From Trichoplax sp. H2 (lineage: Eukaryota; Placozoa; Uniplacotomia; Trichoplacea), in NCBI GenBank assembly GCA_003344405.1, contig NOWV01000138.1, positions 62,001-126,000 of the forward strand: a DNA stretch of 64,000 nucleotides, written 5' to 3'. Within the stretch, counting starts at the first letter, position 1. Each line of letters begins with the position of its first letter. Position numbers and translations under genes: made by a program. The notes under the pieces were generated by a model. That model saw only the letters and a list, made by a program, of their open reading frames with translations. It did not search any database and was not told the origin of the DNA. Shown piece after piece: positions 1 to 12,105 of this stretch.

Positions 1-2529
1 GTAGGATAGACATATATGTAAATCAATAACATCCATCAAGTTAAGTTAGCGATTGCTAATTGATACACACTAATGAGAAATAGTGACCACCAATCGTACC
101 TTTCATGTGGCAGCAGCTTTTAACGCACTAAAACTCACGTTCTCATCAGTGCATGCATAAAAAATGATCAACTCAAATCAAAGTGAAATTTTACAAAAGG
201 AAAACTGCGTAAATGCCCCATTTAGAGGACACGCCTCAGGAATAGAACTTATCATACTAATCCATTTCAGTATACTCTAACTCATGCTCTCATTTTTGTT
301 GACCGGCGAAATAATCAAGGGAAATTCAAAATTTCTATTCCAAATCAACTTTAGTAGTAGTGACAATATGGAGGAAATGCTTGCAGGATAGACGTAAGTA
401 GAAAAGTATGAAAGGGGGCTTTATTTTCGTCATTGGATAGGATGAATGATAGACCCTTTGACTAAAATGGCAGGTTAAACTAAATCAGCATTAAATTATG
501 CATGGTATGGCAAGACTCGACTTGATCAATTTGGCAGTAAAAGCAGTACATTAAGAGAAATTATTCTACTTCACGAGTACATGGCTGCTTTTCACTGTAT
601 AGTAATTCAGCTTTTATACCAATACTATCGGATTCAATCACAACCTAATGATGCCGTTACAAGAGCAAAACAACTTACCGTTATCCCTAACGAATAGCTG
701 GCAATGGAAAAGGCTGTCAGCCTTGAATATCAATGTTGGCTGAAATAGTCGAAATGAGCACAGGCCAACTTTTTTTTCAGTGCAATAAGCAGATGATCAA
801 TGGCCGCTTAACTACCTTCTATGATCTTTTATTATAAGTTGTATGTCGGAATAATATGCAACTCTTCATGGTGTTTTCTTTACTTGATTACGCTTCCTTT
901 TCTTATCCCTGTCCTTACTCGCTATTAAATCAATATCGCCGTTGTTATGCAAATAATTTATTCAATAGCTTGATTACAGGACAATTCTGATCCATGTTCG
1001 CCTTTTATCGTACAATATTTAAATCAAGTCTCTCGAATACAGTAGAATTCGGCAGAAATGTAAACTAGATACAATAACAACTTGCATTGATGATTATTTC
1101 TGCATCGATTAGAAGGCAAAATACCGCTATTGATATAGTAGCACTGACCAACAGTATGCCGACTTTAATTTGTAGTCCTTTCAATCGTTTAGAAGGTGTT
1201 GTTAGACAGTAGACTGCAATAAGAAAAATATATTGATCAGGGTTGAAGGAATTTCCTGTCTTTCTTCTTTATTGAATGGATGTTTTAGTTTGTTTTTCGG
1301 TGTTTTCCTTTTCTACTGTGTCGATATTGTCCAATCTCTGGGTATTGATTGATCTTACCTTTCCTGTATTCTTTACATCGCCCAGAAGCAAGACGACTTT
1401 CTTTTTGCTATCTCGAAAGGATAATATTAGATCGATTTGATGTATTATTTAATCACGGTATAGCATAAATCAATCAATCCCTTCATTCCTTATTAGGATT
1501 ACATCTATCCTGTCTAGGCTATAACAGATTGTTGTTTGTTGTTGCCTCTTTTCATCCTTGCTAAGATTGAATTCCTTCAAATAACAATGTTTACGCTTGT
1601 TGCATGGAGATCTCGATTTCTTTGGTACTCTACTTCAGGATCGTTTAACTACCGTTCAAAATAGGAGCATAAGCTAAAATTAAATGCGTTATAGGTATTG
1701 ATTCCTACTACTGAAAAGATGATTTCTATCTAGCACTACCTCAATAGGAGTATAGGATTGAACTATCAAAAGAACTAGATTGTCCGTCCTCTTACAATTT
1801 CCAAATTAGCGATTACAATTTTATGCAAGGCTAATAACTGCATTTTGATGATTTGAATAAACAATTATGTAATACGTAAATCATTGCAAACTAGAGAATA
1901 GGAACATACATTATTAAGGGTTATAGTTTTATGATGGATCAAGTTTTAACTATTCCTTTAATAGCGTAGTTGGGATAAATTACGATAACAACAAAGGTCC
2001 ATGACAGTAATTGAACCTTGGCCATGGCGCTAAACCAAAGCCGAATAAGCTCAAATTGAACTTGTTATCGGTATCGTTGTTGATGCCTGTTGTAGAACTG
2101 AATAAATAATTTCTCTCTAGCACACTATGAATAGGATTGGAGTATAAAAAAGTTTAAATCATGTATTCCTATATAATTTCCAAGGTAGTGATTTGTAATA
2201 GAGAATGCGGGAATAGCAAGGTTACAGTCGAGTAGTAGAGCTAGTGTGCATCGCTAGCTAAATACTCCATATTGATGATTTCAATCAATCATTGCAACCT
2301 AGAGAATAGAGGAGCATTTAATATTAGAATGATACGCTAATTATTTATCTGATTTGGCTATCCAACGAGTATCAATTACTATGATAATGAGATAGTTGTA
2401 TTCATTTCGGCACTCAATGAAGCTAAAATGCCATCATAAAATAATGAAAGAAATGAATCATTTACTAATTATAATATATTAAATATGGAGATTCGAACGC
2501 TTTATCGTTTATCTTTAGAATTACAGTTT
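1..2529. other. Left-end non-repetitive stretch without a recognised gene
   Basis: No recognisable gene was found here. The minus strand between about 680 and 1650 is purine-rich and has several short open stretches with splice-like borders. One example is 679-739, which is open in one frame and lies between an ATTTCAG-type acceptor and a GTAAGT donor. These could be scattered exons of an unknown minus-strand gene, but a purine-rich strand in AT-rich DNA produces similar stretches by chance. Nothing is seen on the plus strand. Confidence 0.4.
1269..1448 (-). CDS. Possible 3' coding stretch of an unknown minus-strand gene
   Basis: A 60-codon stretch is open on the minus strand and ends in TAA at 1271-1269. 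There is no start codon at its left end, so if real it is an internal or terminal exon. The translation includes KKKVVLLLGDVKNTGK followed by a charged tail rich in Glu, Lys and Thr. A GTAAGA donor-like site follows the GK. I do not recognise a family. The length is only slightly above chance for AT-rich DNA, so this is a weak call. Confidence 0.2.
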   Translation of the reverse strand: MIHQIDLILSFRDSKKKVVLLLGDVKNTGKVRSINTQRLDNIDTVEKENTEKQTKTSIQ

Positions 2530-5500
2530 GACTAATGACAATGATCGTACAATGCAAACATTGTGTAAGAAATTCGATAATAAGCAAGTACATGAAGAAT
2601 TCAATTACAATCTTTAAAATTTCCTTTCCATTGATTTCAACCTTCGTCATTGATGTATCCAGTAGCCCTATAGTAATTGTACGATGTCAATATTGTGGAA
2701 GAAGTTGGACAATAAGCGAGTACGTCGAGAATTTAGTTATAATGTTAAAAGATTCCTTGATATCGATTTCAACATTTGCAATGATTAGCATAATTAGTGT
2801 ATCCAGTCGTTAAAAATTCCTATTAATTTCAACGTTAGCAATCAATAGATCCGACAACTATCATCGAATATGATTATGGTGGAGGAAGTTTGACAATATG
2901 CGAGTACGTCAAGAATTCAATTGCGGTTTTAAAACTTTGCTTTTTATTGATTTCAACGTTCGTACTCGTAACTAATGTATCTAGTAACTATATCGCTGTC
3001 ACACACCACTAATGACAAAGTAGTCTACACACGCCAATCCTTGCGGAGAACGCCACTTACTAACTTAAAGAGGCGAGATTAGCTATATCACCAAATAATT
3101 CAGTTCCAACGACCGAATACTATGGTATAACTATAGCGTCACAGATGATGTAGACGAGATAGTCAGAGATTTACTATCATTTATTACTGAAGGAATCTTG
3201 GCACCCAAGATTATAGTCTTTACAATTAAATATCAATTGAAAAACTAGTTGACTANNNNNNNNNNNNNNNNNNNNCGAGTACGTCGAGAATTTAGTTATA
3301 ATGTTAAAAAATTCCTTGATATCGATTTCAACATTTGCAATGATGAGTATAATTAATGTATCCAGTCGTTAAAAATTCCTATTGATTTCAACGTTAGCAA
3401 TCAATAGATCCGACAACTATCATCGAATATGATTATGGTGGAGGAAGTTTGACAATATGCGAGTACGTCAAGAATTCAATTGCGGTTTTAAAATTTTGCT
3501 TTTTATTGATTTCAACGTTCGTACTCGAAACTAATGTATCTAGTCACTATATCGCATAATGTAAATATTGTGGAGGAAATTGGACAAAGTACGTAGGAAT
3601 TCAATTGCAGTCTTTAAAATTTCCTTTCCATTGATTTCAATGTTCGCCATTAAAATTTTGCTTTTTATTGAATTCAACGTTCGTACTCGTAACTAATGTG
3701 TCTAGTCACTATATCGCATAATGTAAATATTGTGGAGGAAATTGGACAAAGTACGTAGGAATTCAATTGCAGTCTTTAAAATTTCCTTTCCGTTGATTTC
3801 AATGTTCGCCATTAATGTATCTAGCAGCTTTGTAGTAATTGCACGATGCGAATATTGTGGAAGAAATTGGACAATAAGCGAGTACGTCGAGAATTCAATT
3901 GCGGTCTTTAAAATTTGCTTTTTATTGATTTCAACGTTTCTACTCGTAACTAATGTATCTAGTAACTATATTGCATAATGTAAATATTATAGAGGAAATT
4001 GGACAAAGTACGTAGGAATTCCATTGCAGTCTCTAAAATTTTCTTTCTATTGATTTTAACGTTCGCCATTAATGTATCTAGCAGCTTTATAGTAATTACA
4101 CGATGAGAATACTGTGAAAAAATTGGACACTAAGTGAGTAGATTAAGAATTTAGTTGCCATCTTTAAAATTTGCTTTCTATTGATTTTAACGTTCGTAAT
4201 TACGTGTATAACTGATGTATCTAGCTTTTAAAACTTCCTATTGATTTTAACTTTAGTAATCAGTATATTCAATGACTATGATTGCAAGGGATTATTATGG
4301 AAGAAATTGGAAAAAAGTGAATACGTCGAGAATTCAATTGCTGTCTTTAAAATTTTCTTTTTATTAATTTCAAAGTTTGTAGTTTTAACTAATTTATCCA
4401 GTAACTATTTAGCAATTGTACGATGTAAATATTGTAGAAGAAATTGGACAATAAGCGAGTACTTAGGAATTCAATTGCAGTCTTCAAAGTTTCCGTTTTA
4501 TTAATTTCAACGTTGGTAGTTAATGTACGGAGCAACTATTTAGTAATCGTACGATGTGAATATTGCTCAGGAAATTGCTCAAAGTACGTAGGAATTTAGT
4601 TGCAGTCTTTGAAATTTTCTTTCTATTGCTTTCAACGTTCGCCATTAATGTGTCTAGCGACTGTATAGTAGCTGCACGATATAAATATTGTGCAGGAAAT
4701 TGGACAATAAGCGAGTAGGTCGACAATTTAGTTGTCATCTTCAAAATTTGCTTTCTATTGATTTCAGCGTTTGTAATTACGCGTATAATTGGTGTATCTA
4801 GGCTTAAAATATTCCTATTGATTTCAACGTTAGTAATCAATGTATTTGATGTCTATAATCGCATGTGATTATTGTGGAGGAAATTGTACAATAAGCGAGT
4901 ACGTCGAAAATTTGAATGCGATCTTCAAAATTTGCTTTTTAATGTATCTAGTAACTATATAGCAATCGATCGCATGATGTAAATATTGTGGAGGAAATTG
5001 GACAATAAACGAGTACGTAGGAATTTAATTCCAGTCTCCAAAAATTTCGATTGATTTCAATATTAGTAATTTATCGGATGACTATGATTGCACGATATGA
5101 TTATTGTAAAAGAAGTTTGACAATACGCGTCAGTGAGTACGTTAACAATTCAGATGCAGTTTTCAAAATTTTTTATTATTGATTTCAATGCTAGTCATTA
5201 ATTAGTTAATTAAAGGTATCCAATGATTAACTAATGTGTCTGATAACTCCATAGTGATCGCACGATATGAATATCGTGGAGGAGTTTCGATAGTAAGCAA
5301 GTAGAGAATTTAATTGTATCCTTTAAAATTTTCTATTTTAACGTTGTTAACTAATGTACCTAATGACTCCATCGCGATCGCATGATGTGAATATTGTGGA
5401 GGAGTTTCGTTAGTAAGCAAGTAGAGAATTTAATTGTAGTCTTTAAAATTTCTATTTTAACGTTATTAACTAATGTATTTACTGACTCCATAGTGATCAC

Positions 5501-6430
5501 ACGATATGAATATTATGGAGGAGTTTCGATAGTAAGCAAGTAATGCATTTAATTGCTGTCTTTAAAATTTTCTATTTTAACGTTGTTAACTAACGTATCT
5601 AATGACTGTATAGCGATCGCACGATGAATATTATAGAGGAGTTTCGATAGTAAGCAAGTAGAGAATTCAATTGCAGCCTTCAAAATTTCTATTTTAACGT
5701 TGTTAACTAATGCATCTGATGACTCCATCGCGATTGAACGATATGAATATTATGGAGGAGTTTCGATAGTAAGCAAGTAGAGAATTTAATTGCAGCCCTT
5801 AAAAATTTCTATTTTAACGTTATTAACTGACGTATCTAACCTTATTAACTAACGTATCTGATGACTGCAATTGCAAATGTGAATATTGTAGAGGAGTTTC
5901 GATAGTAAGCAAGTAGAGAATTTAATTGCAGCCTTTAAAAATTTCTATTTTAACGTTATTAACTGACGTATCTAACCTTATTAACTAATGCATCTGATGG
6001 CTGCAATTGCAGATGTGAATATTGTAGAGGAGTTTCGATATTAAGCAAGTAGAGAATTTAATTGCAGCCTTCAAAATTTCTATTTCAACGTTGGTAACTA
6101 ATGTATCTGATGACTCTATAGCGATCGCACGATATGAATATTGTGGAGAAGATTCGATAGCAAGCGAGTACAGCGAGAATTCAGTTACAATTTTCAAAAT
6201 TTATGATTTTAAAGTTTGTCACTAACAGGGACAATTGGTAACTAATGCATCTGATGACTCTATAGTGATCGCACGATATGAATATTGTGGGAAGATTCGA
6301 TAGTAAGCGAGTACGGCAAGAATTCCGTTGCAATTTTCAAAATTTTTGATTTTAAAGTTCGTCACTAACAGGGACAACTGGTAACTAATGTATCTGATGA
6401 CTCTTTAGCGATCGCACGATATGAATATTA
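2530..6430. repeat. Degenerate AT-rich tandem satellite
   Basis: About 3.9 kb consists of diverged head-to-tail units, roughly 118-180 bp each. Recurring landmarks in each unit are GCGAGTACGTCGAGAATT, CTTTAAAATTTCCTTT, TTGATTTCAACGTT, AATGTATCTAG and CACGATATGAATATTGTGG. From about 5200 the unit shifts to a subfamily with GTTTCGATAGTAAGCAAGTA spaced every 118-138 bp. After about 6100 it shifts again to units with GATTCGATAGTAAGCGAGTA. The gradual change along the array looks like local duplication followed by drift. Short open frames inside it are by-products of the repeats. Confidence 0.9.
3256..3275. other. Assembly gap (20 N) within satellite
   Basis: Twenty N bases. The sequence right of the gap (about 3276-3550) is a close copy of about 2717-2998 on the left, with scattered substitutions. 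The 2999-3255 stretch just left of the gap has no counterpart on the right. The gap therefore sits inside a local duplication or an unresolved allelic region. Confidence 0.95.
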
Positions 6431-7124
6431 TGGAGGAGATTCGATAGTAAGCGAGTATGGCGAGAATTCAATTGCAAACTTGCCGTGCGATCGAAAATTC
6501 GATTGATTTCAACATTGTTAGCTAGTACTTAGTGTAGAGTTCAATATACATATATATTGTTATATATAGAGAGAGAGAATATAGAGTTCAATCTACGTAT
6601 AAGTGCAGTATAGAATATAGAGTTAAGTATACGTATAATAGTATACTTATACGCATAGCTGTATGTGATGGAGGAGATTCGATAGTAAGCGAGTATGGCC
6701 AGAATTCAATTGCAAACTTGCCGTGCGATCGAAAATTGGATTGATTTCAACATTGTTAGCGAGTATTTACTGTAGAGTTCAATATACGTATATATTGTTA
6801 TATATATAGAGAGAGAGAGTATAGAGTTCAATCTACGTATAAGTACAGTATAGAATATAGAGTTAAGTATACGTATAAGTATACTTATACTTATACGCAT
6901 AGCTGTATGTGATGGAGGAGATTCGATAGTAAGCGAGTATGGCGAGAATTTAATTGCAAACTTGCCATCCGATCGAAAATTGGATTGATTTCAACATTGT
7001 TAGCTAGTACTTACTGTAGATTTCAATAAACGTATAGAGAGAGAGAGAAAATAGAGAGTTCAGTCTATGTATAATTACAGTATAGAGTATAGAGTTAAGT
7101 ATACATATACTTATACGTATAGCT
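6431..7124. repeat. Three ~240-bp tandem higher-order repeats
   Basis: Three copies begin at the same motif (TGGAGGAGATTCGATAGTAA) at about 6431, 6669 and 6913, so the period is 238-244 bp. Each copy starts with the satellite motif and continues with AACTTGCC and GATCGAAAATT. It then runs through a GA-repeat (GAGAGAGAG) with TATATA tracts and ends in palindromic TATACGTATA/ATACTTATACG sequence. The array appears to be a larger unit built by fusing the neighbouring satellite to a microsatellite-rich piece. Confidence 0.85.
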
Positions 7125-7575
7125 GGCCTGTCGCCGATCTCTTCACCTCAGTATTGTCGCTAAGGCTGATACTGTACCCTATAACGCGCTGACATGGAAC
7201 AGTACCATAACTGCCTACTGTATCTAAAGCGAAGTGACGTCACTGCTAATTCCTTAGCTAAATCTAGCTTGCACACACCCTACTAGGGTACAGTACTACT
7301 ACGCATGCCTGAATGATACATTGTATAGTATTGAAGTAGACTGATTTGGCGGCCAAACTCAAATGAGCAACCGTTGGAATCGATTGGCAGCAGGTTTTGA
7401 GGGCAAGCTTGTGGAAAAAGAGCAAAAATTCACTTTTTAAAATGGAATTGACACTATTTTCATGATTAAGCACTATTACAAGGCTACCATAGTCATTGCA
7501 GATGAAGAATTAGCCCAGGAAATCAGTCCATTTTAGCTGGATTATTGCGTAGACACCGATCACTGGCTAGTAAAT
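7125..7575. promoter_or_regulatory. 5' flank of LRR1, promoter presumed but not resolved
   Basis: This is the unique sequence between the end of the satellite and the LRR1 start codon, and any LRR1 promoter must lie here or further upstream. I see no clear TATA box or other defined element. A minus-strand open frame at 7264-7473 lacks any family resemblance and is not called. Confidence 0.3.
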
Positions 7576-9832
7576 ATGAAAGTAGTCGCCGATGTCGAAG
7601 TGGTCAGTCGTGATGTTGCTCTTCGTGGAATTAGTTATAAGAGTCGTTCAAGTCGATCGGTATTAACCATAGGCAATAAAACCAAGCCATTATCGATTCA
7701 TATAAAACAGGATCAATGCAAAGAGAAAGGTGATTTGTTATTACTTGTTTGTACGAGATCCAATCCATCAGGGAGGCAGTACAAGGTAAGACATCAACAG
7801 GATAAATGTTGTAGGGATTCAATGAATTTGGCTTGACAACTCTGCTTGTACATGGATTATATGCTAGTGCCTCTTGCACTGATTGACTTCAATGATTATA
7901 CTCTACAAGTCTTATCATCGTGGTCAAGCTGTTAAAGCTTCATAACGAGTTGCTGTCTTACCATAGATTGATGAGTGTACTGAAGCTAGCAAAGCTATAT
8001 GCATAGGACTACTTGCTGTCTTTCCGTAGTGCATTATAATTTCTGTTATTTACATGATAGTATTGAAGATGGTAAAGCGACATCAGTGTTAGAGCTGTAA
8101 GGCTGTATACATACAGTAATTAGTTAATGTGGATCGATTTGATTCTTGTCAATATGGAGTGCTGTCATATGCAAAGTTAGCCCTCAAAATACAACAGATA
8201 ACTTACAGAGGTAAAAGAAAAAAGTGTTTTCTATTGCCTATGTGAGGTAACTAATCTTTCAACATGTCTACATCTGCTAGTAACCCTATGATGCTGCTTA
8301 CAGATTGTGTGATTCATTGACTACATTAACTTTGCGTTCTACTTGCTATGCAATAACGATATATATATATATATATACACGTATACGAGTGTAAGCTCCT
8401 ATTTGTTCTTTCCCCAGCTCAAGGGTAATGTTGAACAATTATTTGGTAAATTCATCCATGATGGTAAAGGGACTATCCGCTTGAAAAGTCCTCCTGTCGA
8501 CTTGTGTTTAAGTAAGGTATGACTTTAGAAGGATTAAATGAACACGAGAGTGACCATGACAGATATTGATTTGTAATCGTCATTTTCAGAGTATGCATTG
8601 ATTATAATTAATTAAATCATCGATAGTTTATGCTACATAGCGGTATACGAATTTACAAAGTTGAAATAGATTGACAGTCAATGTATTATAACTGAGCAAT
8701 CTTTATGCCACAACTTTATCCATTTCTAATGCTACCTTACCGTATACTATTCTCTTTGAATTGATTACAGGCAAATCCGGTGGAATTAAAGAAATTTCTA
8801 TGTGCTATACGCCTTTGTCACCAAGATCGCGACACGGATAAACTAGAATTAAGCCTTCTAAGACCTGCTAAAACTCAAGAATTAGAAAAACCGCAAACTA
8901 GCATGGCAATTTTGTCTTCTCAAGAATATCCAGTGAAGCGTCCATTTCCATCGTCTTTAGAGAAATTAATTATCAATGATTGTGGCCTTAAAAAATTAGA
9001 AGACAGGATAATACGTTTAGAATGCTTAAAAGTGTTGGATCTTAGGAATAATTGTTTGAAATCCTTGCCGGATGCCTTTGAAGCCTTTCAAAATTTAGCA
9101 GAACTAATATTGGCCAATAATTACTTGACCCAAGTTCCAAAAAGCTTGGGATGCGATAAATTAGCCAAATCATTAAAATTATTAGACCTAACTTGCAATG
9201 GATTTACCGTCTTTCCAATGTTAATATGCAATTTGACATCTTTGAGTACTCTAAAAATTGCCCAAAATCGTATGACTAAATTCCCTAGCGGTATTTCTAA
9301 ACTTGCCAATTTAAAGCAACTATTGGCCAGTGATAATCAACTTGCTGTGCTACCGCATGGCTTCACAAAATTATCCCTAAGTCATATTGATTTGTCTGAC
9401 AATCCGCTATCCATTGAGGTTTTACCGCTTGTTAAAAAATATAATATGCCTGTGCCTAACTTGTCTGAATTGGCATTGAGGGAAGTATGGAAAAGGTAAG
9501 TCACAGTCATTTCTGTATCATTCTCAGATTAAATGCAGTTTATATAGGTGTATTAATTGGATCGAATTTTTTGAAATAGTAATTTGACAAAGTTGTTGCC
9601 CTGGCAATCATTAAACAGACTGCAGGAAAGGAAAACATGTCAGTGGTGTCATGGATCATGCTTTCTTGCTAGGATCGATGTTACAACGTCAATGGATTTG
9701 CATCTTATCGCACATACTGTAACGGCTGTTGATCAAACAAATCGTATGGTTGTGCCATATTTAATAAGCTTATGTTCTGAAAGATGTTATCATCGTTGGA
9801 GTATTAGAAATTATCGACAGATGAATGTATAA
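7576..9832 (+). CDS. LRR1: Leucine-rich repeat protein 1, CUL2 ubiquitin-ligase substrate receptor (428 aa)
   Basis: Four exons: 7576-7785, 8418-8516, 8771-9495 and 9580-9832. They sum to 1287 nt and close in frame, giving 428 aa against about 414 in human. The N-terminal domain (MKVVADVEVVSRDVAL, then EQLFGKFIHDGKGTIRLKSP and PVDLCLSK) matches the family-specific region of LRR1/PPIL5. It is followed by about six leucine-rich repeats (for example LKVLDLRNNCLKSLPDAF and LKQLLASDNQLAVLPHGF). The C-terminal domain has clustered Cys and His (CQWCHGSC, LHLIAHTV, SLCSERCYHRW). In vertebrates and C. elegans, LRR1 is the CRL2 receptor that ubiquitylates MCM7 so the CMG helicase can be unloaded when replication ends. 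That role is inferred here from orthology. The first ATG of the open frame was chosen; exon junctions are phase 0, 0 and 2. Confidence 0.95.
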
Positions 9833-11577
9833 AATACATCCACAAGTATCTACGAATGCTGAACTTTACTAGGCTATTACTGAGGTTGATTCTATTACGC
9901 GTATGGTCAACATTCGTATTCGTGTTCATTGATCATCTGCCTATAATAAAGAATCTTTTTGGTAGATTTCAATGCATTGATTTACAATCACTGTACATAT
10001 TGTTATATATTTCATTATATAATTCAAGCTATTTATATGATTTCTACATACCATACGATATTACTAGATATAGTCATTCCTGCCTTCGCCACAAAATACT
10101 CTTGTGTAGATAAAATAGCATCTTACATGCTTTTTTCATAATACTTTCTGCTCATTTGAACAAATTCTTATCTGATACTTGCTATGAATGAACTTTTAAA
10201 TATTGCTTTGATTGTTACCACTCAATGGTAGCTGCTGCTCCCCGCGCATAGTATGTAAAATAAACGTAAGCTAGCAATGTAAATCATGGGCATCAATTTT
10301 GAAAAGAGAGTACCAAAGTTTGTCCCATTTTGAAGGTGTAGATGGAAAATATTTTAAAAATATATTTCTATCATGGTTTATACCCAAAGTTGTATATAAT
10401 TTATTTTTTGTTACAATAAAATAAAACACCATCCTAGTAAAATCTTTACACTGGTTGCCATAAAATGATTTGAAGTAGAACTATTAATGTTAACATAGGG
10501 AATAAAATACAGAACCTAAATTGGTTCATCAAAATCATAATGATGTTACAACCGTAAAAAGTGCAGCGGTTACGTTTTTAAAATTATTTACTAACGAAAG
10601 GTATACAGAAGCCATGATGCATCGTAGTAGTTTACAAAATGGAGTACATAAAATATAAACAATATAGATACAGTCATTTTATAATTGGATCACTTATAGT
10701 ATTTGGAAGTATTCCTGTAATTTGGTACTAAAGACAATAATTAGAGCTCAAGTCGCAAATAAATTGAATACAATTTCAGAAACTGACAAATATACTTATA
10801 CCAATAAATTAAATTAAAGCAACATTGACCTTTTCAAATTCGAATTAAATCATAATTATTGGATCAGTTCACAAATCTGTTTTTACTACTACGTAAAGTA
10901 ATGCATGGATAATCTAAAAATACCGAAATAGAAGCAAATTTCTACCCCTTTTAGCTCAAACATTACGGCTTTACTATCTGACGTTATTGGTATAAAATAA
11001 AATATCATACGTACTAGAAATTACTACTACATTAGTTACCTTATAAAGATCAATAACTTTAAATTGAATGAGAAAGGCCATCTCGCGTATAGTAGGAGCA
11101 CGATCACCTTTTGCATACTAATATTTACATTTTACTTATTTCATTTCCATAAAGTTACATCGCTAAATATAGTAGTTTAAATGCTTTACTAAGTTACTGT
11201 AATTTATTAATAAAGAATTATATCGAAACTTTTTCCATATCATATTCACAAGGTACATTTTCGAAGGCTATTGGAATTTATCAAAGCTTTGTATACTTCA
11301 ACATAGGGTAATGATTTCCATTTTTTAGTTATCTTTCAATTTTCCATATAATTTGCCAAGTGTTTTCGCACATGTATTTATACACTATATACTGTATATA
11401 TAACGAGAAAGATAGAGAGCACCACGATATCCAAGGTTATATGTAGAGTGGATATATAATCACAGCCAAGGTCAATTTAAAAAAAAAAATACTATGCTGG
11501 TATGATCATTCCCCAATCTAACTAAATCATATCCATCATTAAGGTTGAAAAGTCTTTCATTTCAGAAAAAAAAGTAA
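9833..11577. other. Convergent intergenic region between LRR1 and B9D2
   Basis: The 3' ends of LRR1 (+) and B9D2 (-) face each other across about 1.7 kb of AT-rich sequence. It holds several AATAAA/TTTATT hexamers and no convincing open frame. The short plus-strand frames at 9856-10141 overlap the presumed LRR1 3' UTR and have no protein-like character. No repeat array or RNA gene was seen. Confidence 0.5.
9945..9950 (+). terminator. Candidate poly(A) signal for LRR1
   Basis: This AATAAA hexamer lies about 110 bases after the LRR1 stop codon, in plain AT-rich DNA. Further AATAAA matches occur downstream near 10257, so which one is used cannot be decided from sequence. Confidence 0.4.
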
Positions 11578-12105
11578 TTAATATTCCACACCATATTTAT
11601 CAAAATGGCGTAAAATAATGCCCAACTGTAAACGGATCGTACCCATTGCTTCAGTATGCAAGTTGCAACGATCAGTACTTGTATAAATAGCACTAGGATC
11701 TTTAATTTCCATTCCACCACCAACAAAAACCTGTCGTAATTGATCTTGAAATGTGCCCGTTGGACGCCAAGTTACGCATTCTACATCATGCGTTCCAGGC
11801 GATGTCGGTAAATTACAAAATCCATAACCATAGAGTTCATGTCGGCCGAATCGATCTTGATGCCAAACTTCAAAATACATTTTCGGCCAACCGTATAAGC
11901 TCTTAGTAGCATAATGAACATCGATAGGATGATCCCAAATAGCAAATTCTTCATTTTGTGGATTATCTACTTGTGTTTGGCCTTCATGATTTCCTTCTAA
12001 TAATCGCCAAGCGTTTTCGGTATGGATAGACCATTTACAATATAAATTATTCGATGGAAACCCAGTAGCACCAATAATTTCACCAATGATGTGAACTTCA
12101 GCCAT
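11578..12105 (-). CDS. B9D2: B9 domain-containing protein 2, ciliary transition zone (175 aa)
   Basis: A single uninterrupted exon encodes 175 aa, the same length as human B9D2. The start [16 protein letters not shown] and the motifs [49 protein letters not shown] and the closing FDKYGVEY are nearly colinear with the human protein as I remember it. The whole protein is one B9 (C2-like) domain. B9D2 works with B9D1 and MKS1 in the MKS module of the ciliary transition zone, controlling entry of membrane proteins into cilia; its presence implies a ciliated organism. The lack of introns is unusual beside the intron-dense neighbours. The start codon is fixed by N-terminal conservation. Confidence 0.97.
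   Translation of the reverse strand: MAEVHIIGEIIGATGFPSNNLYCKWSIHTENAWRLLEGNHEGQTQVDNPQNEEFAIWDHPIDVHYATKSLYGWPKMYFEVWHQDRFGRHELYGYGFCNLPTSPGTHDVECVTWRPTGTFQDQLRQVFVGGGMEIKDPSAIYTSTDRCNLHTEAMGTIRLQLGIILRHFDKYGVEY

Noticed and set aside
3730-4504. Repeated plus-strand frames with FKISFPLIS-like motifs
   Set aside because: Translation of the satellite unit; each copy is broken by stops at different places.
7264-7473. 69-codon minus-strand frame upstream of LRR1
   Set aside because: No motif or splice support; length near chance expectation.
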